This document shows, one piece after another, positions 23,903 through 35,965 of a stretch of 64,000 nt of DNA. The stretch is from Limanda limanda (taxonomy: Eukaryota > Chordata > Actinopteri > Pleuronectiformes > Pleuronectidae): assembly GCF_963576545.1 (NCBI RefSeq), contig NW_026870498.1:1-64000 (forward strand), in the 5' to 3' direction. Both the position numbers and the translations under genes were made by a program. Every line of letters starts with the position of its first letter. Position 1 is the first letter of the stretch. Below the pieces are notes generated by a model. That model saw nothing but the letters and a program-made list of their open reading frames with translations, searched no databases and was not told where the DNA came from.

Positions 23903-25663
23903 GAGATATTCTTGAATAACTTTTTTTGTGAAGGTCGGAGAGACTTGGAAAGTGGTTGCATCTGGACTAATTTGGGTCCTGCAGATCGATTGGTACCATC
24001 CCCGAGCTTGTACGACCTTCGGAAGAGGTCGACCGACGAAATTCCCCCAAATCTGAGGAGATATTCTTGAATAACTTTTTTTGTGAAGGTCAGAGAGACT
24101 TGCAAGTAGGCTCTACCCCCACTAAATGGGGTTGCGCGCATCGATCAGTACCATCCTTGAGCTTCTCCGACTTTCGGAAGGGTTAGGGTTAGGGTTAGGG
24201 ATGAAAGCACATAGGAGAAAGAGATATTCTTGAATAACTTTTTTTGTGAAGGTCGGAGAGACTTGGAAAGTGGTTGCATCTGGACTAATTTGGGTCCTGC
24301 AGATCGATTGGTACCATCCCCGAGCTTGTACGACCTTCGGAAGAGGTCGACCGACGAAATTCTCCCAAATCTGAGGAGATATTCTTGAATAACTTTTTTT
24401 GTGAAGGTCGGAGAGACTTGCAAGTAGGCTCTACCCCCACTAAATGGGGTTGCGCGCATCGATCAGTACCATCCTTGAGCTTCTCCGACTTTCGGAAGGG
24501 TTAGGGTTAGGGTTAGGGATGAAAGCACATAGGAGAAAGAGATATTCTTGAATAACTTTTTTTGTGAAGGTCGGAGAGACTTGCAAGTAGGCTCTACCCC
24601 CACTAAATGGGGTAGCGCGCATCGATCGGTACCATCCTTGAGCTTCTCCGACTTTCGGAAGGGTTAGGGTTAGGGTTAGGGATGAAAGCACATAGGAGAA
24701 AGAGATATTCTTGAATAACTTTTTTTGTGAAAGTCGGAGAGACTTGCAAGTAGGCTCTACCCCCACTAAATGGGGTAGCGCGCATCGATCGGTACCATCC
24801 TTGAGCTTCTCCGACTTTCGGAAGGGTTAAGGTTAGGGTTAGGGATGAAAGCACATAGGAGAAAGAGATATTCTTGAATAACTTTTTTTGTGAAGGTCGG
24901 AGAGACTTGCAAGTAGGCTCTACCCCCACTAAATGGGGTAGCGCGCATCGATCGGTACCATCCTTGAGCTTCTCCGACTTTCGGAAGGGTTAGGGTTAGG
25001 GTTAGGGATGAAAGCACATAGGAGAAAGAGATATTCTTGAATAACTTTTTTTGTGAAGGTCGGAGAGACTTGAAAAGTGGTTGCATCTGGACTAATTTGG
25101 GTCCTGCGGATCGATTGGTACCATCCCCGAGCTTGTACGACCTTCGGAAGAGGTCGACCGACGAAATTCCCCCAAATCTGAGGAGATATTCTTGAATAAC
25201 TTTTTTTGTGAAGGTCGGAAAGACTTGCAAGTAGGCTCTACCCCCACTAAATGGGGTAGCGCGCATCGATCGGTACCATCCTTGAGCTTCTCCGACTTTC
25301 GGAAGGGTTAGGGTTAGGGTTAGGGATGAAAGCACATAGGAGAAAGAGATATTCTTGAATAACTTTTTTTGTGAAGGTCGGAGAGACTTGGAAAGTGGTT
25401 GCATCTGGACTAATTTGGGTCCTGCGGATCGATTGGTACCATCCCCGAGCTTGTACGACCTTCGGAAGAGGTCGACCGACGAAATTCCCCCAAATCTGAG
25501 GAGATATTCTTGAATAACTTTTTTTGTGAAGGTCGGAGAGACTTGCAAGTAGGCTCTACCCCCACTAAATGGGGTTGCGCGCATCGATCGGTACCATCCT
25601 TGAGCTTCTCCGACTTTCGGAAGGGTTAGGGTTAGGGTTAGGGATGAAAGCACATAGGAGAAA
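23903..25663 (+). repeat. 1755-bp tandem module, copy 2 (1761 bp)
   Basis: B starts: 23903, 24221, 25028, 25346. Same B-A*-B-A*...b-a-B order as copy 1. There are three plain A monomers (24539, 24702, 24865) before b where copy 1 has two, and only one A (25501) after the last B. Both Bs at 23903 and 24221 read TGCAGATC. The A at 24058 has GGTCAGAGAG and the A at 24702 has a broken tract (GGTTAAGG). Confidence 0.86.
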
Positions 25664-25981
25664 GAGATATTCTTGAATAACTTTTTTTGTGAAGGTCGGA
25701 GAGACTTGGAAAGTGGTTGCATCTGGACTAATTTGGGTCCTGCGGATCGATTGGTACCATCCCCGAGCTTGTACGACCTTCGGAAGAGGTCGACCGACGA
25801 AATTCCCCCAAATCTGAGGAGATATTCTTGAATAACTTTTTTTGTGAAGGTCGGAGAGACTTGCAAGTAGGCTCTACCCCCACTAAATGGGGTTGCGCGC
25901 ATCGATCAGTACCATCCTTGAGCTTCTCCGACTTTCGGAAGGGTTAGGGTTAGGGTTAGGGATGAAAGCACATAGGAGAAA
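25664..25981 (+). repeat. Junction dimer (B + A*)
   Basis: One B (25664) and one GATCAGTACC A (25819) link the 1755-bp modules to the 3061-bp HOR array. A*, A, GCAAATAGG-A, A, B from 25819 to 26619 has the same order as the opening of the 4158-bp HOR, apart from the short tract in the second A. Confidence 0.85.
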
Positions 25982-26138
25982 GAGATATTCTTGAATAACT
26001 TTTTTTGTGAAGGTCGGAGAGACTTGCAAGTAGGCTCTACCCCCACTAAATGGGGTAGCGCTCATCGATCGGTACCATCCTTGAGCTTCTCCGACTTTCG
26101 GAAGGGTTAGGGTTAGGGATGAAAGCACATAGGAGAAA
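25982..26138 (+). repeat. Short A monomer (157 bp), GCGCTCATC type
   Basis: Two TTAGGG units and the GCGCTCATC variant. It marks the start of the first 1127-bp block. Confidence 0.93.
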
Positions 26139-27108
26139 GAGATATTCTTGAATAACTTTTTTTGTGAAGGTCGGAGAGACTTGCAAATAGGCTCTACCCC
26201 CACTAAATGGGGTAGCGCGCATCGATCGGTACCATCCTTGAGCTTCTCCGACTTTCGGAAGGGTTAGGGTTAGGGTTAGGGATGAAAGCACATAGGAGAA
26301 AGAGATATTCTTGAATAACTTTTTTTGTGAAGGTCGGAGAGACTTGCAAGTAGGCTCTACCCCCACTAAATGGGGTAGCGCGCATCGATCGGTACCATCC
26401 TTGAGCTTCTCCGACTTTCGGAAGGGTTAGGGTTAGGGTTAGGGATGAAAGCACATAGGAGAAAGAGATATTCTTGAATAAATTTTTTTGTGAAGGTCGG
26501 AGAGACTTGGAAAGTGGTTGCATCTGGACTAATTTGGGTCCTGCGGATCGATTGGTACCATCCCCGAGCTTGTACGACCTTCGGAAGAGGTCGACCGACG
26601 AAATTCCCCCAAATCTGAGGAGATATTCTTGAATAACTTTTTTTGTGAAGGTCGGAGAGACTTGCAAGTAGGCTCTACCCCCACTAAATGGGGTAGCGCG
26701 CATCGATCGGTACCATCCTTGAGCTTCTCCGACTTTCGGAAGGGTTAGGGTTAGGGTTAGGGATGAAAGCACATAGGAGAAAGAGATATTCTTGAATAAC
26801 TTTTTTTGTGAAGGTCGGAGAGACTTGCAAGTAGGCTCTACCCCCACTAAATGGGGTAGCGCGCATCGATCGGTACCATCCTTGAGCTTCTCCGACTTTC
26901 GGAAGGGTTAGGGTTAGGGTTAGGGATGAAAGCACATAGGAGAAAGAGATATTCTTGAATAACTTTTTTTGTGAAGGTCGGAGAGACTTGCAAGTAGGCT
27001 CTACCCCCACTAAATGGGGTAGCGCGCATCGATCGGTACCATCCTTGAGCTTCTCCGACTTTCGGAAGGGTTAGGGTTAGGGTTAGGGATGAAAGCACAT
27101 AGGAGAAA

Positions 27109-27265
27109 GAGATATTCTTGAATAACTTTTTTTGTGAAGGTCGGAGAGACTTGCAAGTAGGCTCTACCCCCACTAAATGGGGTAGCGCTCATCGATCGGT
27201 ACCATCCTTGAGCTTCTCCGACTTTCGGAAGGGTTAGGGTTAGGGATGAAAGCACATAGGAGAAA
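27109..27265 (+). repeat. Short A monomer (157 bp), GCGCTCATC type
   Basis: Same haplotype as 25982; opens the first 1934-bp block. Confidence 0.93.
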
Positions 27266-29042
27266 GAGATATTCTTGAATAACTTTTTTTGTGAAGGTCG
27301 GAGAGACTTGCAAATAGGCTCTACCCCCACTAAATGGGGTAGCGCGCATCGATCGGTACCATCCTTGAGCTTCTCCGACTTTCGGAAGGGTTAGGGTTAG
27401 GGTTAGGGATGAAAGCACATAGGAGAAAGAGATATTCTTGAATAACTTTTTTTGTGAAGGTCGGAGAGACTTGCAAGTAGGCTCTACCCCCACTAAATGG
27501 GGTAGCGCGCATCGATCGGTACCATCCTTGAGCTTCTCCGACTTTCGGAAGGGTTAGGGTTAGGGTTAGGGATGAAAGCACATAGGAGAAAGAGATATTC
27601 TTGAATAACTTTTTTTGTGAAGGTCGGAGAGACTTGGAAAGTGGTTGCATCTGGACTAATTTGGGTCCTGCGGATCGATTGGTACCATCCCCGAGCTTGT
27701 ACGACCTTCGGAAGAGGTCGACCGACGAAATTCCCCCAAATCTGAGGAGATATTCTTGAATAACTTTTTTTGTGAAGGTCGGAGAGACTTGCAAGTAGGC
27801 TCTACCCCCACTAAATGGGGTAGCGCGCATCGATCGGTACCATCCTTGAGCTTCTCCGACTTTCGGAAGGGTTAGGGTTAGGGTTAGGGATGAAAGCACA
27901 TAGGAGAAAGAGATATTCTTGAATAACTTTTTTTGTGAAGGTCGGAGAGACTTGCAAGTAGGCTCTACCCCCACTAAATGGGGTAGCGCGCATCGATCGG
28001 TACCATCCTTGAGCTTCTCCGACTTTCGGAAGGGTTAGGGTTAGGGTTAGGGATGAAAGCACATAGGAGAAAGAGATATTCTTGAATAACTTTTTTTGTG
28101 AAGGTCGGAGAGACTTGCAAGTAGGCTCTACCCCCACTAAATGGGGTAGCGCGCATCGATCGGTACCATCCTTGAGCTTCTCCGACTTTCGGAAGGGTTA
28201 GGGTTAGGGTTAGGGATGAAAGCACATAGGAGAAAGAGATATTCTTGAATAACTTTTTTTGTGAAGGTCGGAGAGACTTGCAAGTAGGCTCTACCCCCAC
28301 TAAATGGGGTAGCGCGCATCGATCGGTACCATCCTTGAGCTTCTCCGACTTTCGGAAGGGTTAGGGTTAGGGTTAGGGATGAAAGCACATAGGAGAAAGA
28401 GATATTCTTGAATAACTTTTTTTGTGAAGGTCGGAGAGACTTGCAAGTAGGCTCTACCCCCACTAAATGGGGTAGCGCGCATCGATCGGTACCATCCTTG
28501 AGCTTCTCCGACTTTCGGAAGGGTTAGGGTTAGGGTTAGGGATGAAAGCACATAGGAGAAAGAGATATTCTTGAATAACTTTTTTTGTGAAGGTCGGAGA
28601 GACTTGCAAGTAGGCTCTACCCCCACTAAATGGGGTAGCGCGCATCGATCAGTACCATCCTTGAGCTTCTCCGACTTTCGGAAGGGTTAGGGTTAGGGTT
28701 AGGGATGAAAGCACATAGGAGAAAGAGATATTCTTGAATAACTTTTTTTGTGAAGGTCGGAGAGACTTGGAAAGTGGTTGCATCTGGACTAATTTGGGTC
28801 CTGCGGATCGATTGGTACCATCCCCGAGCTTGTACAACCTTCGGAAGAGGTCGACCGACGAAATTCCCCCAAATCTGAGGAGATATTCTTGAATAACTTT
28901 TTTTGTGAAGGTCGGAGAGACTTGCAAGTAGGCTCTACCCCCACTAAATGGGGTAGCGCGCATCGATCGGTACCATCCTTGAGCTTCTCCGACTTTCGGA
29001 AGGGTTAGGGTTAGGGTTAGGGATGAAAGCACATAGGAGAAA

Positions 29043-29199
29043 GAGATATTCTTGAATAACTTTTTTTGTGAAGGTCGGAGAGACTTGCAAGTAGGCTCTA
29101 CCCCCACTAAATGGGGTAGCGCTCATCGATCGGTACCATCCTTGAGCTTCTCCGACTTTCGGAAGGGTTAGGGTTAGGGATGAAAGCACATAGGAGAAA
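29043..29199 (+). repeat. Short A monomer (157 bp), GCGCTCATC type
   Basis: Opens copy 2 of the 3061-bp HOR. Confidence 0.93.
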
Positions 29200-30169
29200 G
29201 AGATATTCTTGAATAACTTTTTTTGTGAAGGTCGGAGAGACTTGCAAATAGGCTCTACCCCCACTAAATGGGGTAGCGCGCATCGATCGGTACCATCCTT
29301 GAGCTTCTCCGACTTTCGGAAGGGTTAGGGTTAGGGTTAGGGATGAAAGCACATAGGAGAAAGAGATATTCTTGAATAACTTTTTTTGTGAAGGTCGGAG
29401 AGACTTGCAAGTAGGCTCTACCCCCACTAAATGGGGTAGCGCGCATCGATCGGTACCATCCTTGAGCTTCTCCGACTTTCGGAAGGGTTAGGGTTAGGGT
29501 TAGGGATGAAAGCACATAGGAGAAAGAGATATTCTTGAATAAATTTTTTTGTGAAGGTCGGAGAGACTTGGAAAGTGGTTGCATCTGGACTAATTTGGGT
29601 CCTGCGGATCGATTGGTACCATCCCCGAGCTTGTACGACCTTCGGAAGAGGTCGACCGACGAAATTCCCCCAAATCTGAGGAGATATTCTTGAATAACTT
29701 TTTTTGTGAAGGTCGGAGAGACTTGCAAGTAGGCTCTACCCCCACTAAATGGGGTAGCGCGCATCGATCGGTACCATCCTTGAGCTTCTCCGACTTTCGG
29801 AAGGGTTAGGGTTAGGGTTAGGGATGAAAGCACATAGGAGAAAGAGATATTCTTGAATAACTTTTTTTGTGAAGGTCGGAGAGACTTGCAAGTAGGCTCT
29901 ACCCCCACTAAATGGGGTAGCGCGCATCGATCGGTACCATCCTTGAGCTTCTCCGACTTTCGGAAGGGTTAGGGTTAGGGTTAGGGATGAAAGCACATAG
30001 GAGAAAGAGATATTCTTGAATAACTTTTTTTGTGAAGGTCGGAGAGACTTGCAAGTAGGCTCTACCCCCACTAAATGGGGTAGCGCGCATCGATCGGTAC
30101 CATCCTTGAGCTTCTCCGACTTTCGGAAGGGTTAGGGTTAGGGTTAGGGATGAAAGCACATAGGAGAAA

Positions 30170-30326
30170 GAGATATTCTTGAATAACTTTTTTTGTGAAG
30201 GTCGGAGAGACTTGCAAGTAGGCTCTACCCCCACTAAATGGGGTAGCGCTCATCGATCGGTACCATCCTTGAGCTTCTCCGACTTTCGGAAGGGTTAGGG
30301 TTAGGGATGAAAGCACATAGGAGAAA
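30170..30326 (+). repeat. Short A monomer (157 bp), GCGCTCATC type
   Basis: Opens the 1934-bp block of HOR copy 2. Confidence 0.93.
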
Positions 30327-32103
30327 GAGATATTCTTGAATAACTTTTTTTGTGAAGGTCGGAGAGACTTGCAAATAGGCTCTACCCCCACTAAATGGGG
30401 TAGCGCGCATCGATCGGTACCATCCTTGAGCTTCTCCGACTTTCGGAAGGGTTAGGGTTAGGGTTAGGGATGAAAGCACATAGGAGAAAGAGATATTCTT
30501 GAATAACTTTTTTTGTGAAGGTCGGAGAGACTTGCAAGTAGGCTCTACCCCCACTAAATGGGGTAGCGCGCATCGATCGGTACCATCCTTGAGCTTCTCC
30601 GACTTTCGGAAGGGTTAGGGTTAGGGTTAGGGATGAAAGCACATAGGAGAAAGAGATATTCTTGAATAACTTTTTTTGTGAAGGTCGGAGAGACTTGGAA
30701 AGTGGTTGCATCTGGACTAATTTGGGTCCTGCGGATCGATTGGTACCATCCCCGAGCTTGTACGACCTTCGGAAGAGGTCGACCGACGAAATTCCCCCAA
30801 ATCTGAGGAGATATTCTTGAATAACTTTTTTTGTGAAGGTCGGAGAGACTTGCAAGTAGGCTCTACCCCCACTAAATGGGGTAGCGCGCATCGATCGGTA
30901 CCATCCTTGAGCTTCTCCGACTTTCGGAAGGGTTAGGGTTAGGGTTAGGGATGAAAGCACATAGGAGAAAGAGATATTCTTGAATAACTTTTTTTGTGAA
31001 GGTCGGAGAGACTTGCAAGTAGGCTCTACCCCCACTAAATGGGGTAGCGCGCATCGATCGGTACCATCCTTGAGCTTCTCCGACTTTCGGAAGGGTTAGG
31101 GTTAGGGTTAGGGATGAAAGCACATAGGAGAAAGAGATATTCTTGAATAACTTTTTTTGTGAAGGTCGGAGAGACTTGCAAGTAGGCTCTACCCCCACTA
31201 AATGGGGTAGCGCGCATCGATCGGTACCATCCTTGAGCTTCTCCGACTTTCGGAAGGGTTAGGGTTAGGGTTAGGGATGAAAGCACATAGGAGAAAGAGA
31301 TATTCTTGAATAACTTTTTTTGTGAAGGTCGGAGAGACTTGCAAGTAGGCTCTACCCCCACTAAATGGGGTAGCGCGCATCGATCGGTACCATCCTTGAG
31401 CTTCTCCGACTTTCGGAAGGGTTAGGGTTAGGGTTAGGGATGAAAGCACATAGGAGAAAGAGATATTCTTGAATAACTTTTTTTGTGAAGGTCGGAGAGA
31501 CTTGCAAGTAGGCTCTACCCCCACTAAATGGGGTAGCGCGCATCGATCGGTACCATCCTTGAGCTTCTCCGACTTTCGGAAGGGTTAGGGTTAGGGTTAG
31601 GGATGAAAGCACATAGGAGAAAGAGATATTCTTGAATAACTTTTTTTGTGAAGGTCGGAGAGACTTGCAAGTAGGCTCTACCCCCACTAAATGGGGTAGC
31701 GCGCATCGATCAGTACCATCCTTGAGCTTCTCCGACTTTCGGAAGGGTTAGGGTTAGGGTTAGGGATGAAAGCACATAGGAGAAAGAGATATTCTTGAAT
31801 AACTTTTTTTGTGAAGGTCGGAGAGACTTGGAAAGTGGTTGCATCTGGACTAATTTGGGTCCTGCGGATCGATTGGTACCATCCCCGAGCTTGTACAACC
31901 TTCGGAAGAGGTCGACCGACGAAATTCCCCCAAATCTGAGGAGATATTCTTGAATAACTTTTTTTGTGAAGGTCGGAGAGACTTGCAAGTAGGCTCTACC
32001 CCCACTAAATGGGGTAGCGCGCATCGATCGGTACCATCCTTGAGCTTCTCCGACTTTCGGAAGGGTTAGGGTTAGGGTTAGGGATGAAAGCACATAGGAG
32101 AAA

Positions 32104-32260
32104 GAGATATTCTTGAATAACTTTTTTTGTGAAGGTCGGAGAGACTTGCAAGTAGGCTCTACCCCCACTAAATGGGGTAGCGCTCATCGATCGGTACCAT
32201 CCTTGAGCTTCTCCGACTTTCGGAAGGGTTAGGGTTAGGGATGAAAGCACATAGGAGAAA
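32104..32260 (+). repeat. Short A monomer (157 bp), GCGCTCATC type
   Basis: Opens the 801-bp deleted copy. Confidence 0.93.
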
Positions 32261-32586
32261 GAGATATTCTTGAATAACTTTTTTTGTGAAGGTCGGAGAG
32301 ACTTGCAAATAGGCTCTACCCCCACTAAATGGGGTAGCGCGCATCGATCGGTACCATCCTTGAGCTTCTCCGACTTTCGGAAGGGTTAGGGTTAGGGTTA
32401 GGGATGAAAGCACATAGGAGAAAGAGATATTCTTGAATAACTTTTTTTGTGAAGGTCGGAGAGACTTGCAAGTAGGCTCTACCCCCACTAAATGGGGTAG
32501 CGCGCATCGATCGGTACCATCCTTGAGCTTCTCCGACTTTCGGAAGGGTTAGGGTTAGGGTTAGGGATGAAAGCACATAGGAGAAA

Positions 32587-32741
32587 GAGATATTCTTGAA
32601 TAAATTTTTTTGTGAAGGTCGGAGAGACTTGGAAAGTGGTTGCATCTGGACTAATTTGGGTCCTGCGGATCGATTGGTACCATCCCCGAGCTTGTACAAC
32701 CTTCGGAAGAGGTCGACCGACGAAATTCCCCCAAATCTGAG
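32587..32741 (+). repeat. Hybrid B monomer (recombination junction)
   Basis: Carries ATAAATTTTTTT at its start (base A at 32604), otherwise found only in the first B of each 3061-bp HOR, and TGTACAACC further on (base A at 32698), otherwise found only in the third B. No other monomer in the window has both. The exchange must lie between these two bases, an interval of about 94 bp. Confidence 0.9.
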
Positions 32742-32904
32742 GAGATATTCTTGAATAACTTTTTTTGTGAAGGTCGGAGAGACTTGCAAGTAGGCTCTAC
32801 CCCCACTAAATGGGGTAGCGCGCATCGATCGGTACCATCCTTGAGCTTCTCCGACTTTCGGAAGGGTTAGGGTTAGGGTTAGGGATGAAAGCACATAGGA
32901 GAAA

Positions 32905-33061
32905 GAGATATTCTTGAATAACTTTTTTTGTGAAGGTCGGAGAGACTTGCAAGTAGGCTCTACCCCCACTAAATGGGGTAGCGCTCATCGATCGGTACCA
33001 TCCTTGAGCTTCTCCGACTTTCGGAAGGGTTAGGGTTAGGGATGAAAGCACATAGGAGAAA
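32905..33061 (+). repeat. Short A monomer (157 bp), GCGCTCATC type
   Basis: Opens HOR copy 3. Confidence 0.93.
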
Positions 33062-34031
33062 GAGATATTCTTGAATAACTTTTTTTGTGAAGGTCGGAGA
33101 GACTTGCAAATAGGCTCTACCCCCACTAAATGGGGTAGCGCGCATCGATCGGTACCATCCTTGAGCTTCTCCGACTTTCGGAAGGGTTAGGGTTAGGGTT
33201 AGGGATGAAAGCACATAGGAGAAAGAGATATTCTTGAATAACTTTTTTTGTGAAGGTCGGAGAGACTTGCAAGTAGGCTCTACCCCCACTAAATGGGGTA
33301 GCGCGCATCGATCGGTACCATCCTTGAGCTTCTCCGACTTTCGGAAGGGTTAGGGTTAGGGTTAGGGATGAAAGCACATAGGAGAAAGAGATATTCTTGA
33401 ATAAATTTTTTTGTGAAGGTCGGAGAGACTTGGAAAGTGGTTGCATCTGGACTAATTTGGGTCCTGCGGATCGATTGGTACCATCCCCGAGCTTGTACGA
33501 CCTTCGGAAGAGGTCGACCGACGAAATTCCCCCAAATCTGAGGAGATATTCTTGAATAACTTTTTTTGTGAAGGTCGGAGAGACTTGCAAGTAGGCTCTA
33601 CCCCCACTAAATGGGGTAGCGCGCATCGATCGGTACCATCCTTGAGCTTCTCCGACTTTCGGAAGGGTTAGGGTTAGGGTTAGGGATGAAAGCACATAGG
33701 AGAAAGAGATATTCTTGAATAACTTTTTTTGTGAAGGTCGGAGAGACTTGCAAGTAGGCTCTACCCCCACTAAATGGGGTAGCGCGCATCGATCGGTACC
33801 ATCCTTGAGCTTCTCCGACTTTCGGAAGGGTTAGGGTTAGGGTTAGGGATGAAAGCACATAGGAGAAAGAGATATTCTTGAATAACTTTTTTTGTGAAGG
33901 TCGGAGAGACTTGCAAGTAGGCTCTACCCCCACTAAATGGGGTAGCGCGCATCGATCGGTACCATCCTTGAGCTTCTCCGACTTTCGGAAGGGTTAGGGT
34001 TAGGGTTAGGGATGAAAGCACATAGGAGAAA

Positions 34032-34188
34032 GAGATATTCTTGAATAACTTTTTTTGTGAAGGTCGGAGAGACTTGCAAGTAGGCTCTACCCCCACTAAA
34101 TGGGGTAGCGCTCATCGATCGGTACCATCCTTGAGCTTCTCCGACTTTCGGAAGGGTTAGGGTTAGGGATGAAAGCACATAGGAGAAA
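34032..34188 (+). repeat. Short A monomer (157 bp), GCGCTCATC type
   Basis: Opens the 1934-bp block of HOR copy 3; last of the seven GCGCTCATC short A monomers. Confidence 0.93.
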
Positions 34189-35965
34189 GAGATATTCTTG
34201 AATAACTTTTTTTGTGAAGGTCGGAGAGACTTGCAAATAGGCTCTACCCCCACTAAATGGGGTAGCGCGCATCGATCGGTACCATCCTTGAGCTTCTCCG
34301 ACTTTCGGAAGGGTTAGGGTTAGGGTTAGGGATGAAAGCACATAGGAGAAAGAGATATTCTTGAATAACTTTTTTTGTGAAGGTCGGAGAGACTTGCAAG
34401 TAGGCTCTACCCCCACTAAATGGGGTAGCGCGCATCGATCGGTACCATCCTTGAGCTTCTCCGACTTTCGGAAGGGTTAGGGTTAGGGTTAGGGATGAAA
34501 GCACATAGGAGAAAGAGATATTCTTGAATAACTTTTTTTGTGAAGGTCGGAGAGACTTGGAAAGTGGTTGCATCTGGACTAATTTGGGTCCTGCGGATCG
34601 ATTGGTACCATCCCCGAGCTTGTACGACCTTCGGAAGAGGTCGACCGACGAAATTCCCCCAAATCTGAGGAGATATTCTTGAATAACTTTTTTTGTGAAG
34701 GTCGGAGAGACTTGCAAGTAGGCTCTACCCCCACTAAATGGGGTAGCGCGCATCGATCGGTACCATCCTTGAGCTTCTCCGACTTTCGGAAGGGTTAGGG
34801 TTAGGGTTAGGGATGAAAGCACATAGGAGAAAGAGATATTCTTGAATAACTTTTTTTGTGAAGGTCGGAGAGACTTGCAAGTAGGCTCTACCCCCACTAA
34901 ATGGGGTAGCGCGCATCGATCGGTACCATCCTTGAGCTTCTCCGACTTTCGGAAGGGTTAGGGTTAGGGTTAGGGATGAAAGCACATAGGAGAAAGAGAT
35001 ATTCTTGAATAACTTTTTTTGTGAAGGTCGGAGAGACTTGCAAGTAGGCTCTACCCCCACTAAATGGGGTAGCGCGCATCGATCGGTACCATCCTTGAGC
35101 TTCTCCGACTTTCGGAAGGGTTAGGGTTAGGGTTAGGGATGAAAGCACATAGGAGAAAGAGATATTCTTGAATAACTTTTTTTGTGAAGGTCGGAGAGAC
35201 TTGCAAGTAGGCTCTACCCCCACTAAATGGGGTAGCGCGCATCGATCGGTACCATCCTTGAGCTTCTCCGACTTTCGGAAGGGTTAGGGTTAGGGTTAGG
35301 GATGAAAGCACATAGGAGAAAGAGATATTCTTGAATAACTTTTTTTGTGAAGGTCGGAGAGACTTGCAAGTAGGCTCTACCCCCACTAAATGGGGTAGCG
35401 CGCATCGATCGGTACCATCCTTGAGCTTCTCCGACTTTCGGAAGGGTTAGGGTTAGGGTTAGGGATGAAAGCACATAGGAGAAAGAGATATTCTTGAATA
35501 ACTTTTTTTGTGAAGGTCGGAGAGACTTGCAAGTAGGCTCTACCCCCACTAAATGGGGTAGCGCGCATCGATCAGTACCATCCTTGAGCTTCTCCGACTT
35601 TCGGAAGGGTTAGGGTTAGGGTTAGGGATGAAAGCACATAGGAGAAAGAGATATTCTTGAATAACTTTTTTTGTGAAGGTCGGAGAGACTTGGAAAGTGG
35701 TTGCATCTGGACTAATTTGGGTCCTGCGGATCGATTGGTACCATCCCCGAGCTTGTACAACCTTCGGAAGAGGTCGACCGACGAAATTCCCCCAAATCTG
35801 AGGAGATATTCTTGAATAACTTTTTTTGTGAAGGTCGGAGAGACTTGCAAGTAGGCTCTACCCCCACTAAATGGGGTAGCGCGCATCGATCGGTACCATC
35901 CTTGAGCTTCTCCGACTTTCGGAAGGGTTAGGGTTAGGGTTAGGGATGAAAGCACATAGGAGAAA

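Larger units (their letters stand above)
25982..29042 (+). repeat. 3061-bp HOR, copy 1
   Basis: Built of an 1127-bp block (25982-27108) and a 1934-bp block (27109-29042). Each block opens with a short A reading GCGCTCATC, then a GCAAATAGG A, a plain A and a B. B starts: 26465 (reads ATAAATTTTTTT), 27592 (plain), 28725 (reads TGTACAACC). The three Bs are thus distinguishable from one another. Confidence 0.93.
29043..32103 (+). repeat. 3061-bp HOR, copy 2
   Basis: Block sizes 1127 and 1934, with B starts 29526 (ATAAATTTTTTT), 30653 (plain) and 31786 (TGTACAACC). It matches copy 1 monomer for monomer, including all diagnostic variants. Confidence 0.93.
32104..32904 (+). repeat. 3061-bp HOR, internally deleted copy (801 bp)
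   Basis: Contains only short A (32104), GCAAATAGG A (32261), A (32424), one hybrid B (32587) and one A (32742). It is 2260 bp shorter than a full copy. That equals the distance between the first and third B of the 3061-bp HOR (offsets 483 and 2743). Confidence 0.93.
32905..35965 (+). repeat. 3061-bp HOR, copy 3
   Basis: Blocks 32905-34031 (1127 bp) and 34032-35965 (1934 bp). B starts: 33388 (ATAAATTTTTTT), 34515 (plain), 35648 (TGTACAACC). The array ends here: the next A (35966) has GCGCACATC and a full tract where a short GCGCTCATC A would be expected. Confidence 0.93.
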
